From Crocodylus rhombifer (lineage: Eukaryota; Chordata; Crocodylia; Crocodylidae), in NCBI GenBank assembly GCA_038503035.1, contig JAVSML010024629.1, forward strand, positions 321,799 to 385,798: a stretch of 64,000 nt of DNA, read 5' to 3'. Below are positions 1 to 12,939 of the stretch, piece after piece. The position numbers and the translations under genes were made by a program. Position 1 is the first letter of the stretch. The number at the start of each line of letters is the position of its first letter. Under the pieces are notes generated by a model that did not search any database, was not told where the DNA came from, and saw only the letters and a program-made list of their open reading frames with translations.

Positions 1-2522
1 AACAGGCATACACAATGCCTCTTCTGTTCTGGGGGATTCTCATATCCCCAAGAATTAGTTAAATCTGCCAATTGTACAAGCTCAGAACTCGAGGGAAAAA
101 TTAGCTTCAGCTATTTCTCCCACATAAGTCACTAGACTCCATGGCTAACCCAAGATCAAAAGACCTTGCCCAAGTACTGGCAAAAGATCAACACCCAACC
201 TTCTCAATGTCACCAGGACTGGCACTCTTATGCCAGTCCAGGTTAAGATCTAGATCTATAGACAGGAGACACCAGAGGTTCCTAAAAATCTGAAGCTCTG
301 GTCCCAATGTAATCTCTTCTGGCTCAGAGACTTGGCCCTGTGTAGTGACTACTGCAGCTCAGAGATGCCTAGAGATGAATGTAATTATACCTTTTTTTAT
401 ATGACCTGTGGGTACCATTGTCAACAGATGCAGCAAACAGTTCTGCTCCAGGTCAGTATAGGAAAAATATTCCTTTCCATCCTCACTAGAAAAAAGGGCT
501 AGAGAGTGATCACCAAAGCTACTGGTGGCTTTGAACCCAAATGCATAGAAAATACAAGGAGCCCAGAAACATTTGCCTCTCCATATTATGGCAATGTGCA
601 GGCTGCATTATCAAGTCTCACAGTCCTGCTGTCCCTTGCTCTGGCACCTGGTTTATTTATACTCCAAGCAGCAGGCACCTGGCATATCATTCTCTCAATT
701 TCATCCTGAGACAGGGTAATTAGTTTGGTGAATGAAAGGTATGCAGAGTCAAGGCACCCCTTGGAACATGCCAATTCTTAGCTTTCATTTGTTTCTTGAC
801 TATAGAAAAATAAAGCAAGTATTTTCTGGTAAAGAATTGAGAAAGACCACAACAGGGTCTCTTCCAGCTTCCTATAATCCTATCTTTCAATCCTAGTTTA
901 TGTTCTACTCTATTTACTGTGGACAACATTTCCAGTTTCTGAAAGGCACATCCAAGAAACTTAAATGATTGCTTCTTCAAACTTAGGTTAAACAGTCAAG
1001 AAATTATTAGTTTTTCCCCAGCATAACATTTGTCCCATTTACATGCAAGGTCACCAAAGTCACCTTTATTGCTGTAAATATAATTTTACCAACCTTCTAA
1101 TCTCTAAACTTTGTTCGCTCAAATTTGTTTTCCAGACCTGAAGGGCAGTAGTACAGTATATTTATGACTTGGAATTTTTATTTGTGCAGATTCTACAGTA
1201 GACTTTTACTCCTATTCATATTGAAGAGATCAAAAACGTCAGTCATCAACAAGAAATGGTTTTTGCTAGGTACCAATCAGCTACAACTAAAAACAATAGG
1301 CTTGCACAGGTATATTTGGACAGAATGTTTTGTCTACAGATGCAAAAGAAGAAAGAAAATTAGTTTTCTGACCAAGATCTGCAACTGGGTCTCCAAAGCT
1401 GTTGGTTGGAAAGTGATTTTACCTGTAAGCAGCATATATTTATACAGAAATTATTAGCACAAATACTTAGATCATTGTATAGTTACTTGTAAAAACATTA
1501 GTACATTTATGGTTTCACAAGCATTCAAAGTCACACCAAAAAGAAAATTGAGAACACACTGCAGAAACACAAGATGGCCAATGAACCAGGCTTGATCTCT
1601 GACGGCAGCAAGTAAGCACCAATACCTTCACCTCCCACAGAAAACTTTAATAGTTAATACTGTATTGATTCTGTGGTATTTTAAATTAAAAACAAAAAAT
1701 AATGTGTTTCTCTATAACTAATTTAAAGCAATAGAAAAACAGAAAAGTTCAAAAGACCAAACAAAAGACACTTTTCTGAATACATTGTGCTCTCATATGG
1801 ATTCATGAAGTATACAAAGATAAATACTTACATACCGTAAGTACTTGACCACAAAATGACCCCCCCACCAGTTAGCACAGCGGGGTAGGAAGCCTCTTGT
1901 CTTACAATTGCACAGAAGGAAACCTCATTAAATACACTGTCTATCATTCAACTGCTGTCAAAAGCAACATGTGCTCAGTCATGGAACCCAAATATTAAGT
2001 TGATTAAACTCAGCCAACACCAAGCATGGCTATAAAACACAAGGCCCATATGGAAATCTACCACAAGGAAATGTTAGTGCAGCTTATCTAAGTAAGCTTT
2101 ATGGTAGTACCCTTTGCATATAGTCCCTCTCAGCACTGACTTTTTCAAGTCAAGGTGAGCCACTATACTGAATACATTTTGATTTCCTCTTCACTCCCAC
2201 GACTGAGCTGCACCTTTCTTCTCATTTCTAATGATTCATGTTTCTTCACCAGCCCTACATGTCTAACAAACATCATCAAGTGGGGCCCCAAACAGTTCAC
2301 CCATAATCCCTCTGTCACTCCCTCTCTTAACCTGTCACATCTAATTAGTGTGGCTCCACTTTTCATGAGGAGGAGCTGGACTAGTCTGCCCTGAGCCTCA
2401 TCTGCATATATTTTTTTGAAGAATTCCACAATTCATGGCAAGAACACCAAGTTCCAGTCATAATCAGGGGACTCATTAGCACTGGATCCTTTGTGGGTGG
2501 GGTATCTGGAGTACACATAAAC

Positions 2523-2590
2523 AGATTCATAGATGTAGGGTCAGAAGGGACCTTGAAGATCTTCTAGTCCGACCCCCTGCCCTGGGCACT
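2523..2590 (-). mobile_element. CR1 LINE 3' end fragment
   Basis: The + strand shows the reverse complement of a CR1 tail: 'TCATAGATGTAGGGTCAGAA' followed by the 'GACCCCCTGCC' block. The same tail closes the longer CR1 copies at 36325-36806 and 49090-50965. Only about 70 bp remain. No coding sequence is left. Confidence 0.75.
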
Positions 2591-3160
2591 GAGCAGTGCT
2601 GAGCTGTGGGGCTTGAAATGCTGTCGATTCTGGTGGGGCCCAGTCCTATGAACTACATGGTGAACCATGAGTCTTTTGGTTTTGGACTTAAATAATGCAT
2701 AGTGTGTACTATATATAAGTAGGTACAAAAGTCCTGCTTAAAAGTATGTTTATGGAGTACTTTTTCTAAAACTTATAGCACTTTAAAAAAAAAAAAAAAA
2801 AAGGTAAAATGCATCAATTCTGAATGAACTAAAGCTGATGGGTACCTGTAGTAAGTTGCCTGTATAGTAAATTGTTTATTTCGTGTGCCAGTGTTTTCAA
2901 ATTTTCCCCTCACTTCTATGTGCTTAGAGAGAGCAAGGTCTGACAATAAGAGGGGTGGTGGGTGGGAGGAGGCAATGTGACCCCCCAGATTTATTTTCCC
3001 TGCTTTAGCAGTGGGAAGGGGAAAAATTCAAGGTAAAGCTCCAATAATTAGATCCTATACCTTGAATTATAACAAATTTATACATTTTCCATATATAACA
3101 TCTAATTATCAGGGGGTTGTCTTATAGTCCAGGTCACCTTAGATCTGAGTAAATGTGGTC
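2589..3160 (+). repeat. Dispersed repeat family D, copy 1
   Basis: About 560 bp matching, over nearly its whole length, the reverse complement of 53495-54052. Shared blocks in order: 'GGCTTGAAATGCTGT', 'CTGCTTAAAAGT', 'GTTTATGGAGTAC', 'GTAAAATGCAT', 'TGTGCT' before a 'GTCTGACA' block, 'TTATTTTCC' with 'GCAGTGGGA', and a terminal 'ATTTTCCATATATA' plus 'TTGTC' segment. An 18-A run lies at 2785-2802. The sequence does not tell me the class; a non-autonomous DNA transposon is plausible because the end resembles the inverted ends seen at 46127 and 46737. Confidence 0.65.
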
Positions 3161-3404
3161 AATCAAATACCTTACAATTTAAAATTGTACCCAACAACTA
3201 AAGCTAGTATTTCAGCTCTTATAAATTTAGAAAAATCTGAAATAAAAAAACAAAAAACAATCTCACAGCCTTCTTTAAAAATTAGGCATAGGCTATAGCA
3301 GAATAACTTTAGACATCTTCATTCCTCATTTTTTCTGAATCCCATCTATCTGATTATAGGCTTGAATATAAGGGAAAAAGCTACATCAGTTGTGCAAGTT
3401 ATTA

Positions 3405-3709
3405 CAGCAAAAGCTCTGTTATTTGGCATTCCCTGGAAATGGAGGGATGCCAGTTAATCAAATTAACCACATCAACGTGCCGGTGCACTACGTGTGTATG
3501 TCAGCCTGCCAGGGGCCAAAGAGGGGGACCCGCACAGGCTGCTTTGCCCCAGGCCGTGGTCCACAAGGAAGAATCACAGTCAGCTTGCAGCAGCAAAACC
3601 AGAAGTGGGACTTCTGGTTTCACTTTTGCCACATCCTTCAGAAGATTGAAAGATGCTGGTTAGTGGAGCTTTCTGGTTGGTGAAGTGCCAGATAACACAG
3701 CTTTTGCTG
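3405..3709. mobile_element. Tc1/mariner (pogo/Tigger-like) MITE, 305 bp
   Basis: Terminal inverted repeats: the left end reads CAGCAAAAGCTCTGTTATTT and the right end, reverse-complemented, CAGCAAAAGCTGTGTTATCT; 'GGCA' follows on both sides (22 of 24 bases match). A TA dinucleotide flanks each end (3403-3404 and 3710-3711), the target duplication of Tc1/mariner elements. 'TTATCCGGCA'-like ends are typical of Tigger relatives. The interior has no transposase frame, so this is a non-autonomous copy. Confidence 0.75.
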
Positions 3710-4668
3710 TATTTTGTTCCCAAAGATTAAAAAAAAAAAAAGCATCTATGCAAATTCTTTAAGATATCTCAAAAAGCTTTCACACCAACCAAGTACAACA
3801 TCTTGTTACTGTTTGTGGACACTACTATGAGGGGATGAGGCTGTTCAAGGGACCCTTTCCTAACTCTGATATAATCCCTAAGGGTATATGTGGGCAACCA
3901 TTCCTGTGTCAAGAGTTCTTTTGTGAGACCATCATGGAGGTCTATATTGTCAGTTTTTGCTCTCATATACGAGGCTGCTGGAAGGTTACATGGAAGGTAT
4001 AAACGCTGCAACAAGCCACTACTGATTACATTCAGCATCTCCCTTAACTGGCTCAGATGCGATAGAGTAAAACAAATTATCCAGAGCACAGGTGAGCTTG
4101 GAGAACTATCAAAACACAGGGAAGAATGCAATCTTGTTGGTGGACTGGAGGAAAGCAGTTAATAAAGTTGTCAAAACAACTCTCTCCACTGTAAAGAGGA
4201 AACCATCATGAGCAAGAAACGTAAAATTTAGGGGTATAATCCTTTGGGGGTGAATTTTTCCATCTGCACTTTGCAAGATGATGAAAATCAACATGCAAAA
4301 GGGATTAATCGTTGTGGTACACTCTACATACACTACCGTCCATCTTTATTCAGAAGCTGAAGACACTTCAGGATGTTACAACCTGTTTAGTTAAGCCAAG
4401 ATGTATATCAGACCAGTGTTGTATTATCTGTATTAGTTTTCAACAAGTTTCCAGGCAGATTTTCAAAGCATTGGGACACAATCATCTGCTAACTGCTGCC
4501 TCCTCCCACATGTATACTGGTGTACTGTTAGCATTGAGATAAGAAGAGGCACTCAAGTTGAAGCTCCCTCTATATGAAGTGAGGGAGAACCACTGGCAGG
4601 GCATACTCTGTGAGGGGTCCCTTTGGAATTCAGTCTTGAAGCCAACCTTTTGGTGGAGAGTCTAAGTT

Positions 4669-4800
4669 AGTGGTGCTCAAACTTTTTTGCTTGGCAGGCC
4701 AGATGGGCAATGCCCAATCCATCTAAGGGCTGGATTTGGCCAGTGGCCTTTCCATCTGGCTGTGCAAAAGGGAATAAGGGAGGCAGCTTGGTGAGGGAAA
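4669..4800. mobile_element. hAT-type element end fragment
   Basis: Begins 'TAGTGGTGCTCAAACTTTTT', the degenerate end shared by many vertebrate hAT MITEs (compare 17233), then 'GGCCAGATGGGCAATGCCC' and 'GGGCTGGATTTGGCC'. No second end was found, so limits are approximate. Confidence 0.35.
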
Positions 4801-5070
4801 AGGAGCATGGCCCAGCCCCTAGAAGCTGTACTATACTAGGGAGAGACACAATGAGGAAAGAGAAGTATGACTGAAAAGAAAACTGAGGAAGGACTGAAGA
4901 CAAATAAAAGAGAAGTATGAACAAGTAAAGGAACAGTAAAGAACAGAAAACAGGAAGAAAGAGATAAAATAAGCTGGGAAAAGGCAGCAGAAGAAAAAAA
5001 AAAAATCAGAAAAAAGCTCTGAAGACAGATGAAAGGCTAATTAGAAAAAAAGCAGCAGAAGTATTCAAAG
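4795..5070. repeat. Purine-rich low-complexity tract
   Basis: About 275 bp made mostly of A and G on the + strand. The phrase 'AGAGAAGTATGA' occurs twice (about 4859 and 4909). No open frame of interest. It may be the degraded interior of the neighbouring transposon fragment. Confidence 0.5.
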
Positions 5071-8000
5071 GAAGTTAGACAATGGCAGAATATAAACCAT
5101 TAAGAATTTACATTTTCTAAAAATTAACTGACAGAAACAAAGACACATAAATTCAAATATTTCATACATTTCATAGATTTAATACACCTACTACAATAAA
5201 AATACTAGTGTTTATACACAGTTTTTATCATATTCTAAATTAAATCACTCTTGCATGATTCCAATGGGAAATAAGCATTCTGGGGGCTGCAGAGAGAGAG
5301 GGACAGGATGGGACAGGAGGTACAGGAACATTACAGATTTAGCAATTATTGCCTTTCTGCAATTTTTACCATTTCATAAAGACCATCCTTCCATCATACA
5401 TACCTATTTGTTAAAGCTAGTTTTCCAACTTCTTCCATTATAAAGACAGCTTTAACAATGTAAATTAATGTTTCGCTGTAAGGTTAGTAGACAGCAAAAA
5501 AATCACTGCTTCAACTTCAATGCCTACCTAGGAACATTTAAATACTAACTTTATAAAGACAACTTAAAATGCTTAGCTGGAAACAAAGCCCTTTTCAGAG
5601 AGAGAGTTTCTTCTGCTTTGAAGAAAAAATTTACTTTTCCCAGGCTTAGAGAACAATAAGTTACCTGCCTAGCTATCTTACTTATATTCTTCTAGTTTCT
5701 TCCACATCTCTTATCTAAATATTAGAATAAAATTAGATATATTATTTAAGATACTTAAGTTAACATACATACCTTATATTTGATATAATAAAGAAAACAC
5801 ATTTTGATTTCATTACAGTGATGGTGAAGGGGCAGGAGCAAAATCTAAATACTGTATTCATCTATCAATCAACAGGGCTCTGGCAAGTCAAAAGGCTGGT
5901 GTTTTAGCCCAGTACTGTCAAAAAGCCTTAAAGTTAACTTTTACAGGTATCTTGGGAGTGGTAATCCAAGTTCAAATGTAAGTTTGAACTTCAATTATTC
6001 TACCCAACATAGGCTAGAAGCATACTGTTACTCAGGTTCTATTCTGCAAGTTCCAGCTTGCTCAAAAATATCCTTGACTCATTAGATGAAATGAGCATTG
6101 ATGCAAACAAGTAAATAAGTATATTACAGACCCACTCTAGAAAGGAAAGTTTTCCACTGCCCCTGGAAAAACTAAATTAAAAACATCTCAGGCACACAGA
6201 TATACCCTATTCTAATGTGTGACATGTACTTCTAGTTCAATGTATTTTCTAATAGTGGTTTTAGACGGGAACCCAAAAAGCAAAGGTCTGTGGATCTAGA
6301 CAGCACAACTAGGCATAGCACAGCCTTGTTTTTATTTTAGGCCAACATTCCTCAAACTGTTGGGACAGCTTTTTGGGACCAAAGGGTAGCTCATATTTCA
6401 AGCCTCTGTGTTTAGGCTACTAAAAAAAGGCTGCCATTATAACAGTGGGGTGTTTTGTTTTGGATTTTTGGGGGAGGGAGGGGATGGAGTGCTGGGGATG
6501 AGGAGAGAGAAGGGGTGGGGAGGGGCAGGGGACACTCAGGGAAAGAAGAAATTAAAAAACATGGATGCTGGACTAAGACCACCAACTCATCTGATACAGG
6601 TCAAATAGCAATGGAATAATTTCGGAAACCTACTAACAGAGTGTGTTCAAAACTGCATGTGACAGGCTCTATAATAAAGTAGCAATCTCCTGAGCCATCC
6701 AGTTGACAACATAAATATTTTCTTGCACTCTGTCTATATCAGTCTTTAAGAAAAGCAAACAAAAAAAACGTGGTTTGTAAATGATCTGAAACTGCAGGAA
6801 GTCAAATTCTAGCAAAACTTAAGTTTTTGATGACAGTCCTCATTTGCTTCCTGTAACACTTGCAAGCATAATAAAAAGGTAAACAAGCAGACATAAAATT
6901 ACAATACAAAGGTATCTTGTGTTATACAAAAAGATGTGCCTAACTAACTAGAAGAATGTATGTCATAGGTATTTCTACACTTTTGAGATTTATCCTTCCA
7001 GTCCATAAAGTTGTGCAAAATATCAGCCACAAATTTCAGTAAAATGTCTAATTTCTAAAATCAGGAGAAAATTAGAAGCAATATTTATAAAGTACAATAC
7101 TTTCATGAACAAAGTCTCTTTACATTTTTAATTCTCTGAAAATTTAAGTTTTGTAGAAGGTAAAGCTTTTGCATCCAGTTATAGAGTACTATTGGTACTG
7201 TTTTAAAACATTTACTAGGCATGGAAGTTAAAGATTAAATAACAATCATTAACTACATTTTGCAGTAAAATAATTAAAGCTAAAAATATGACAGTGGAGT
7301 AGCTAATATGCAGGCCTGTATTTAATGCATTAAAGTATAAGATATAGCACTAGTACTGTAGGCACATACATGGGAAGGATCAGACTGATTCTATGTGCTA
7401 CTCCTATACAACACTGACATTTCAGTCAGGAGCTAAATTTTCATTTATAGCACTGTGTTTAGAGATTGCCTGAAAAAGTGTGCTATTAAAGAAAAGGATA
7501 AAAAACAGATTACGCAGCAAGAAAGAGCACTGCAGGATTCAGTTGAAGAGGAACAGATAAACTATTACGTTATGCAAAAAGTCTTGGGCACAGAAGAAAA
7601 TAAATGCACAGTAAGTGGGAAAGTGTTTTCAGCTTCCAATGTTAAAGACAATTCGTTTATTAAACACTAGCTCAGGGAATGAAGTTTAAGTAAAACATGT
7701 TTATGATAAACGGGTTTATTTTGAAAAAGACTTCAAAATTCTGCGGAACAACATTGGTAGCTTCTGAATACCTTCTTAAACTTATAAATCAAGAGAAAAT
7801 TGAACGTGTAGTTTTACTTCAAAGAATTCCTTATGTCCAAGTATCACCCTACACACCAATACAATTACTAATGATTTGTGGAAGCTGAAAATATGTAACC
7901 AGAGACACGGTTTGTCTGTTACTTAAATAAATAATTTTAAAAGAGATTTAGAAACTCCAAAGAGGAAAAAAGAAAAAGGTGAAGTATGTCAGATTATCTT

Positions 8001-8218
8001 CTTAAAAATGGAACCACCCAATGCATATCAGATAATTACAAACTTTATACACAGAGTTTAAGTCTATTCACTGAAAGTTTAGTTGAGTACAAAATAAATA
8101 TTTGCTAACATATGCCCTTAGTATACAAAGATCTCTGTTCACCATTGACTAGTAATAAGGAAACCAGCTATCTTTGTTCTCAAATCTTCTACCCCATGCT
8201 AATCCCCACTGCAGGTCA

Positions 8219-9492
<1,274 letters not shown>

Positions 9493-9751
9493 TTATACTA
9501 AAATTTGTGTAACTGGAAATTTTAAAAGGACAGAACAACTTATTTGTAGTTTAAGGCCCTCTAAAACAGTCCTTATAAAATACTCTTCAAAGCCTTTATT
9601 TCACAAAAACAGCATATGCTTATTTTTATTTTAAGGAAAGAATTCATTATCAACTTGAAATTAGACTGAAACTAGGGCAAAAGCCTCTTTAGGATATTGA
9701 CACCCTTATTTGAATATACTTTTTGAGTTCTTACAAACTAAACAGTGAAGA

Positions 9752-9826
9752 GAGGTAATTAGCCATGTTAGCCTAAAGTTAGACAGAAGACAGCAGGATG
9801 GCATCTTATAGACTAACATATTTAGA
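9752..9826. repeat. Sauropsid interspersed repeat end ('TTATAGACTAACA' type)
   Basis: Contains 'AGCCATGTTAGCCTAAAGTT' and 'ATGGCATCTTATAGACTAAC', a phrase common at the end of an interspersed repeat in reptile genomes. Related wording occurs near 28541 and 30310. Class not determined. Confidence 0.4.
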
Positions 9827-11683
9827 GAACAGTGAAGTTAGTTAAAACTTCATCTTTTTACACAAGATAAAACACAGGTCTCTAAACAAAAAAGCAAACA
9901 TTTTGCATTTCCCCCTTACAGGCTCCTGCTCATGATAATGCAATCTGACCCCCTAGTTTCCTCTTCACTATTCCTAATCGTCTGAAATCATTGCATTCTG
10001 GTGAAAATTATTTAGGGCTGGACTAGACTCCATTAGGGTAACAATAAAATTAACAGTAAGGAACAAGTAATCTGATGAATTCAGTGACGGAAAATAAGAT
10101 CTGGATCTAGGAGACTAAGCCAGCAGGTACAACAAGCCTGTTGGATCTCTATTGTTCATGTCACAATAATTCTGCAATTAAAGCACAACATTACTTGAAG
10201 AAACATTAAAAATATTTTACTCAAATACACTGCCTTTTTAGTTGGCTAGTTCATTTGGTTGTGGGCCTAGACTTAAGGATGGCTTAAGCAGCTGCACAAA
10301 GTACTTCACCCCAAAGCAGTTTCCTGACCTTGATTATCTTAACCCCTGGTTCCCAGATTCTCTCTCTCAGAATTGTTCCCCATTCCTACTTAGCACCCCA
10401 ATATCCTAGATTCTGGTCTTTCAAACTGTCTTGACCACAGTTTCTGGATCTCAACCCTCAACCTTTTTTCCCCTGCTTCAGGCACTCCAGTTCCTGACCC
10501 CTGACTCTACTCCCAATTTGGGTCTTTGAACTCTCCCCTAGCCGATAACTGCTCACTGTAGCAGGCCACCTCAGTGTTAGCATGCTCCTTTGTCCCCCCC
10601 ACCCCCCTTTTTTTTAAATAAAAAGTTAATTAGTAAAGTATAAGAGTCATGCGTTGCTAGTTTGTGGAACGCAAATGCAACATTTATGGACCAGACCTTC
10701 CTTATGACTGAAAAACCATGGATAACTAACTGTATTTCATCTGCAGCATGTATTTAATAAGTTCATACATTAAGTCTGCCAGATAAGATCATAGTTTAAA
10801 AAGAATTATAACATGGCTAGTTTGAAAAGCATCAGTGGAGTTAATAAAAATAGTATATGAATAGAAGATACAGAAGAAAAAAAAACCCCAGCATTTTCTA
10901 TTTCTAAAATTAAGCCTGTTTCAAATAAACTGTTTCCTCTAGAAAGCCGGATGTAACTGAAAATGCAGTGCTTAAACACAGGGAAGAAAGCTCAAGCCAA
11001 CCAAACTCATCCCAACTGAAACCCTTCTTAGCCACATGCAGCAACAATTCCAGCTCTTTACAAGAAGATAAGGAAAGAATGGATGTTTGAATAATTTTTT
11101 TTTGATTATCACTTTTCTTAGAGCTTCTAGAAGCCCTAGTCACTGACACTAGTATATTTGGTGCTGTGCAGACACAAATAGAAGATATTCCTGCACCAAA
11201 GAGTTTACAATCCACATGTAAGATAGTAAACTGAGGAATACCACCAACCCAACTGCTGTCAAGATTTCTGTAAGCATCATAGTGAAGGAAAAATTTAATC
11301 ATCTATCCTAGGTGTTTGTTGGCAGCTCCTCCCAAGTGTGAGGCAGCTTTGGAGAAAGCACAAAGGTTTTCATTTGACAACTTCATGAGTGGAAGGTGCA
11401 GGAGGGAGTCTAACATCATAGGCCAATGAGAACTAAGAGTCAGCCACTGCATACTGAATGAGAAATGATAGGTGTGCTAGGGGAGAAGACCTTGAAAATG
11501 AAGGCAAGTAGTTTGTGTTACAGAAAGGGGAGCAAATTGAGCAGAGTCTGGAAAGAACAGAGCTGATTAATCATCCTGTAATCTACTGAGGCACAAACAT
11601 GATGTATTATGACAGGAGAGAAATGGAATCAAGTAAAGTACTTCCAGTAAAAACAGGAAAGTATTAATGCCAGTGTGCAAGGG

Positions 11684-12939
11684 ATTAGTGAAACCTCATC
11701 TGTAGGTTAGTCTAAACTGCAGAGATTAAACTGAGAAGCAAGTGAACCGACATTCACTTTTGATTCACAAAATTCAGCCACATGCTTGCACTCGCTGAGA
11801 CCAGAAGCTGGAGGGTGCTAGAGAACACCTCCCAGTCACTGCCAAAGGGAAGGGGCTGAAGCACCTTGCTCCATCAGAGGGGGCATGGCCAGGCCCCAGC
11901 CCAGGGCTAGCATGCTGAGACCAGGGGGAAGGGCACTTTAAACCCCCCCACCACAGCCCACATGAGACCACAGCCTGGGTCTGCCTGGGGGGGAAGGGAG
12001 TAGCACCTGCCAGGCTTATGCACTGCTCCCCACTTAAGGGGAAGAAGAGGGCAGCCCCTCCCAAACTATTCCATGCTTGCTGCTGGAGCAGAGGGACCAG
12101 GATCTGGGGCTGCCCTCCTAAGCAACCCCCTACTGGCCAGGGGCTGGGAAAGCCTGGGTAGGACTGCCCCCACAAGCAAATCCCACTAGTCAGGTTTGTC
12201 GGGGGGGGGGTAAGGTGCAAGAAAGGCAGTCCCTCTCAGGATGCTGCCCTCCCCCTGTACCTCAGAGCCAATGCTTAAACCCCCTCCCTGGCCCCAGTCC
12301 CTGCTTGGGTTTGGGGGAAGGGAAGTCCCTCCCAGGCTTCCTGTCCACCCACCCTACCCCCTCCGCTCCAGTGGTGAACAGCGAGTAGCCTGGCAGGGGC
12401 TGCTGCCACTGCTAAACAGATCTTAGGGGCTCATGCCAGTGGGAGAGGGGGATTTAAAACCTCTTCCCTCACCACCACCTGAGCCTGCCAGCCCATGTTC
12501 CCCACCCCCTCTGCTTCAGCAGGGAAAAGTTTGGCAGGAGCAGTTCCCCCTCTCCCCACCCAGGCAGCCCCAGCTGCAGCCCCAGCCAGGTTTCCCCCCT
12601 AACCCCATCACCAGCCCTCACTGCTCTGGCTAGGGAACAGAGGGGTGGGAAAAGCCCTGCTCTCTGGAGCAGACAGCACAGCACAGTCCAGTCCAGCCCA
12701 GCCCAGGGCTGCAAAGTATGCTGGGGGACTGTGATTTAACTTAAACATGGATGGGGTCTGGGACAGAAATTTCATAAGCTGGTTTGACCTAAATCAGTGA
12801 AGTCTGATACTACATTCAACCAGGTGCATCTTAAACCAGTTTCAGTCATTTTGAAACTGGTTTATGTGCACTGAACTTCTGACCTGTTACAGATTTAAAC
12901 CAGTTTCTGATCACTCAAACTGGTTTATTTGTAACTTCT
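11684..12939 (+). repeat. Dispersed repeat family C, copy 1 (long, GC-rich interior)
   Basis: The left part (11684-11800) has 'GGTTAGTCTAAACTGC' then 'GACATTCACTTTTGATTC', 'CAGCCACA' and 'CCAGAAGCTGG'. The right part (12720-12939) has 'GTCTGATACTACATTCAACC', then two hairpins built on AAACCAGTTT / AAACTGGTTT separated by 'TGTGCACTGAACTTCT'. The 900-bp middle is a C+G-rich quasi-repetitive block that gives long chance frames on both strands. Four shorter copies in the same orientation occur at 22481, 31685, 35214 and 35656. Probably a non-autonomous transposon; family not recognised. Confidence 0.6.

Noticed and set aside
3769..4131. A 120-codon minus-strand frame
   Set aside because: No family resemblance, no flanking splice signals that I can support, and the sequence does not match any CDK8 exon. 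Most likely chance.
7455..7888. Two adjacent + strand frames of 71 and 63 codons
   Set aside because: They are in different registers, have no recognisable domain, no splice sites that would join them, and AT-rich composition like the surrounding intron.
11774..12714. Several 60-148-codon frames on both strands
   Set aside because: They lie in the GC-rich middle of a family C repeat, overlap each other on both strands and are low in complexity.
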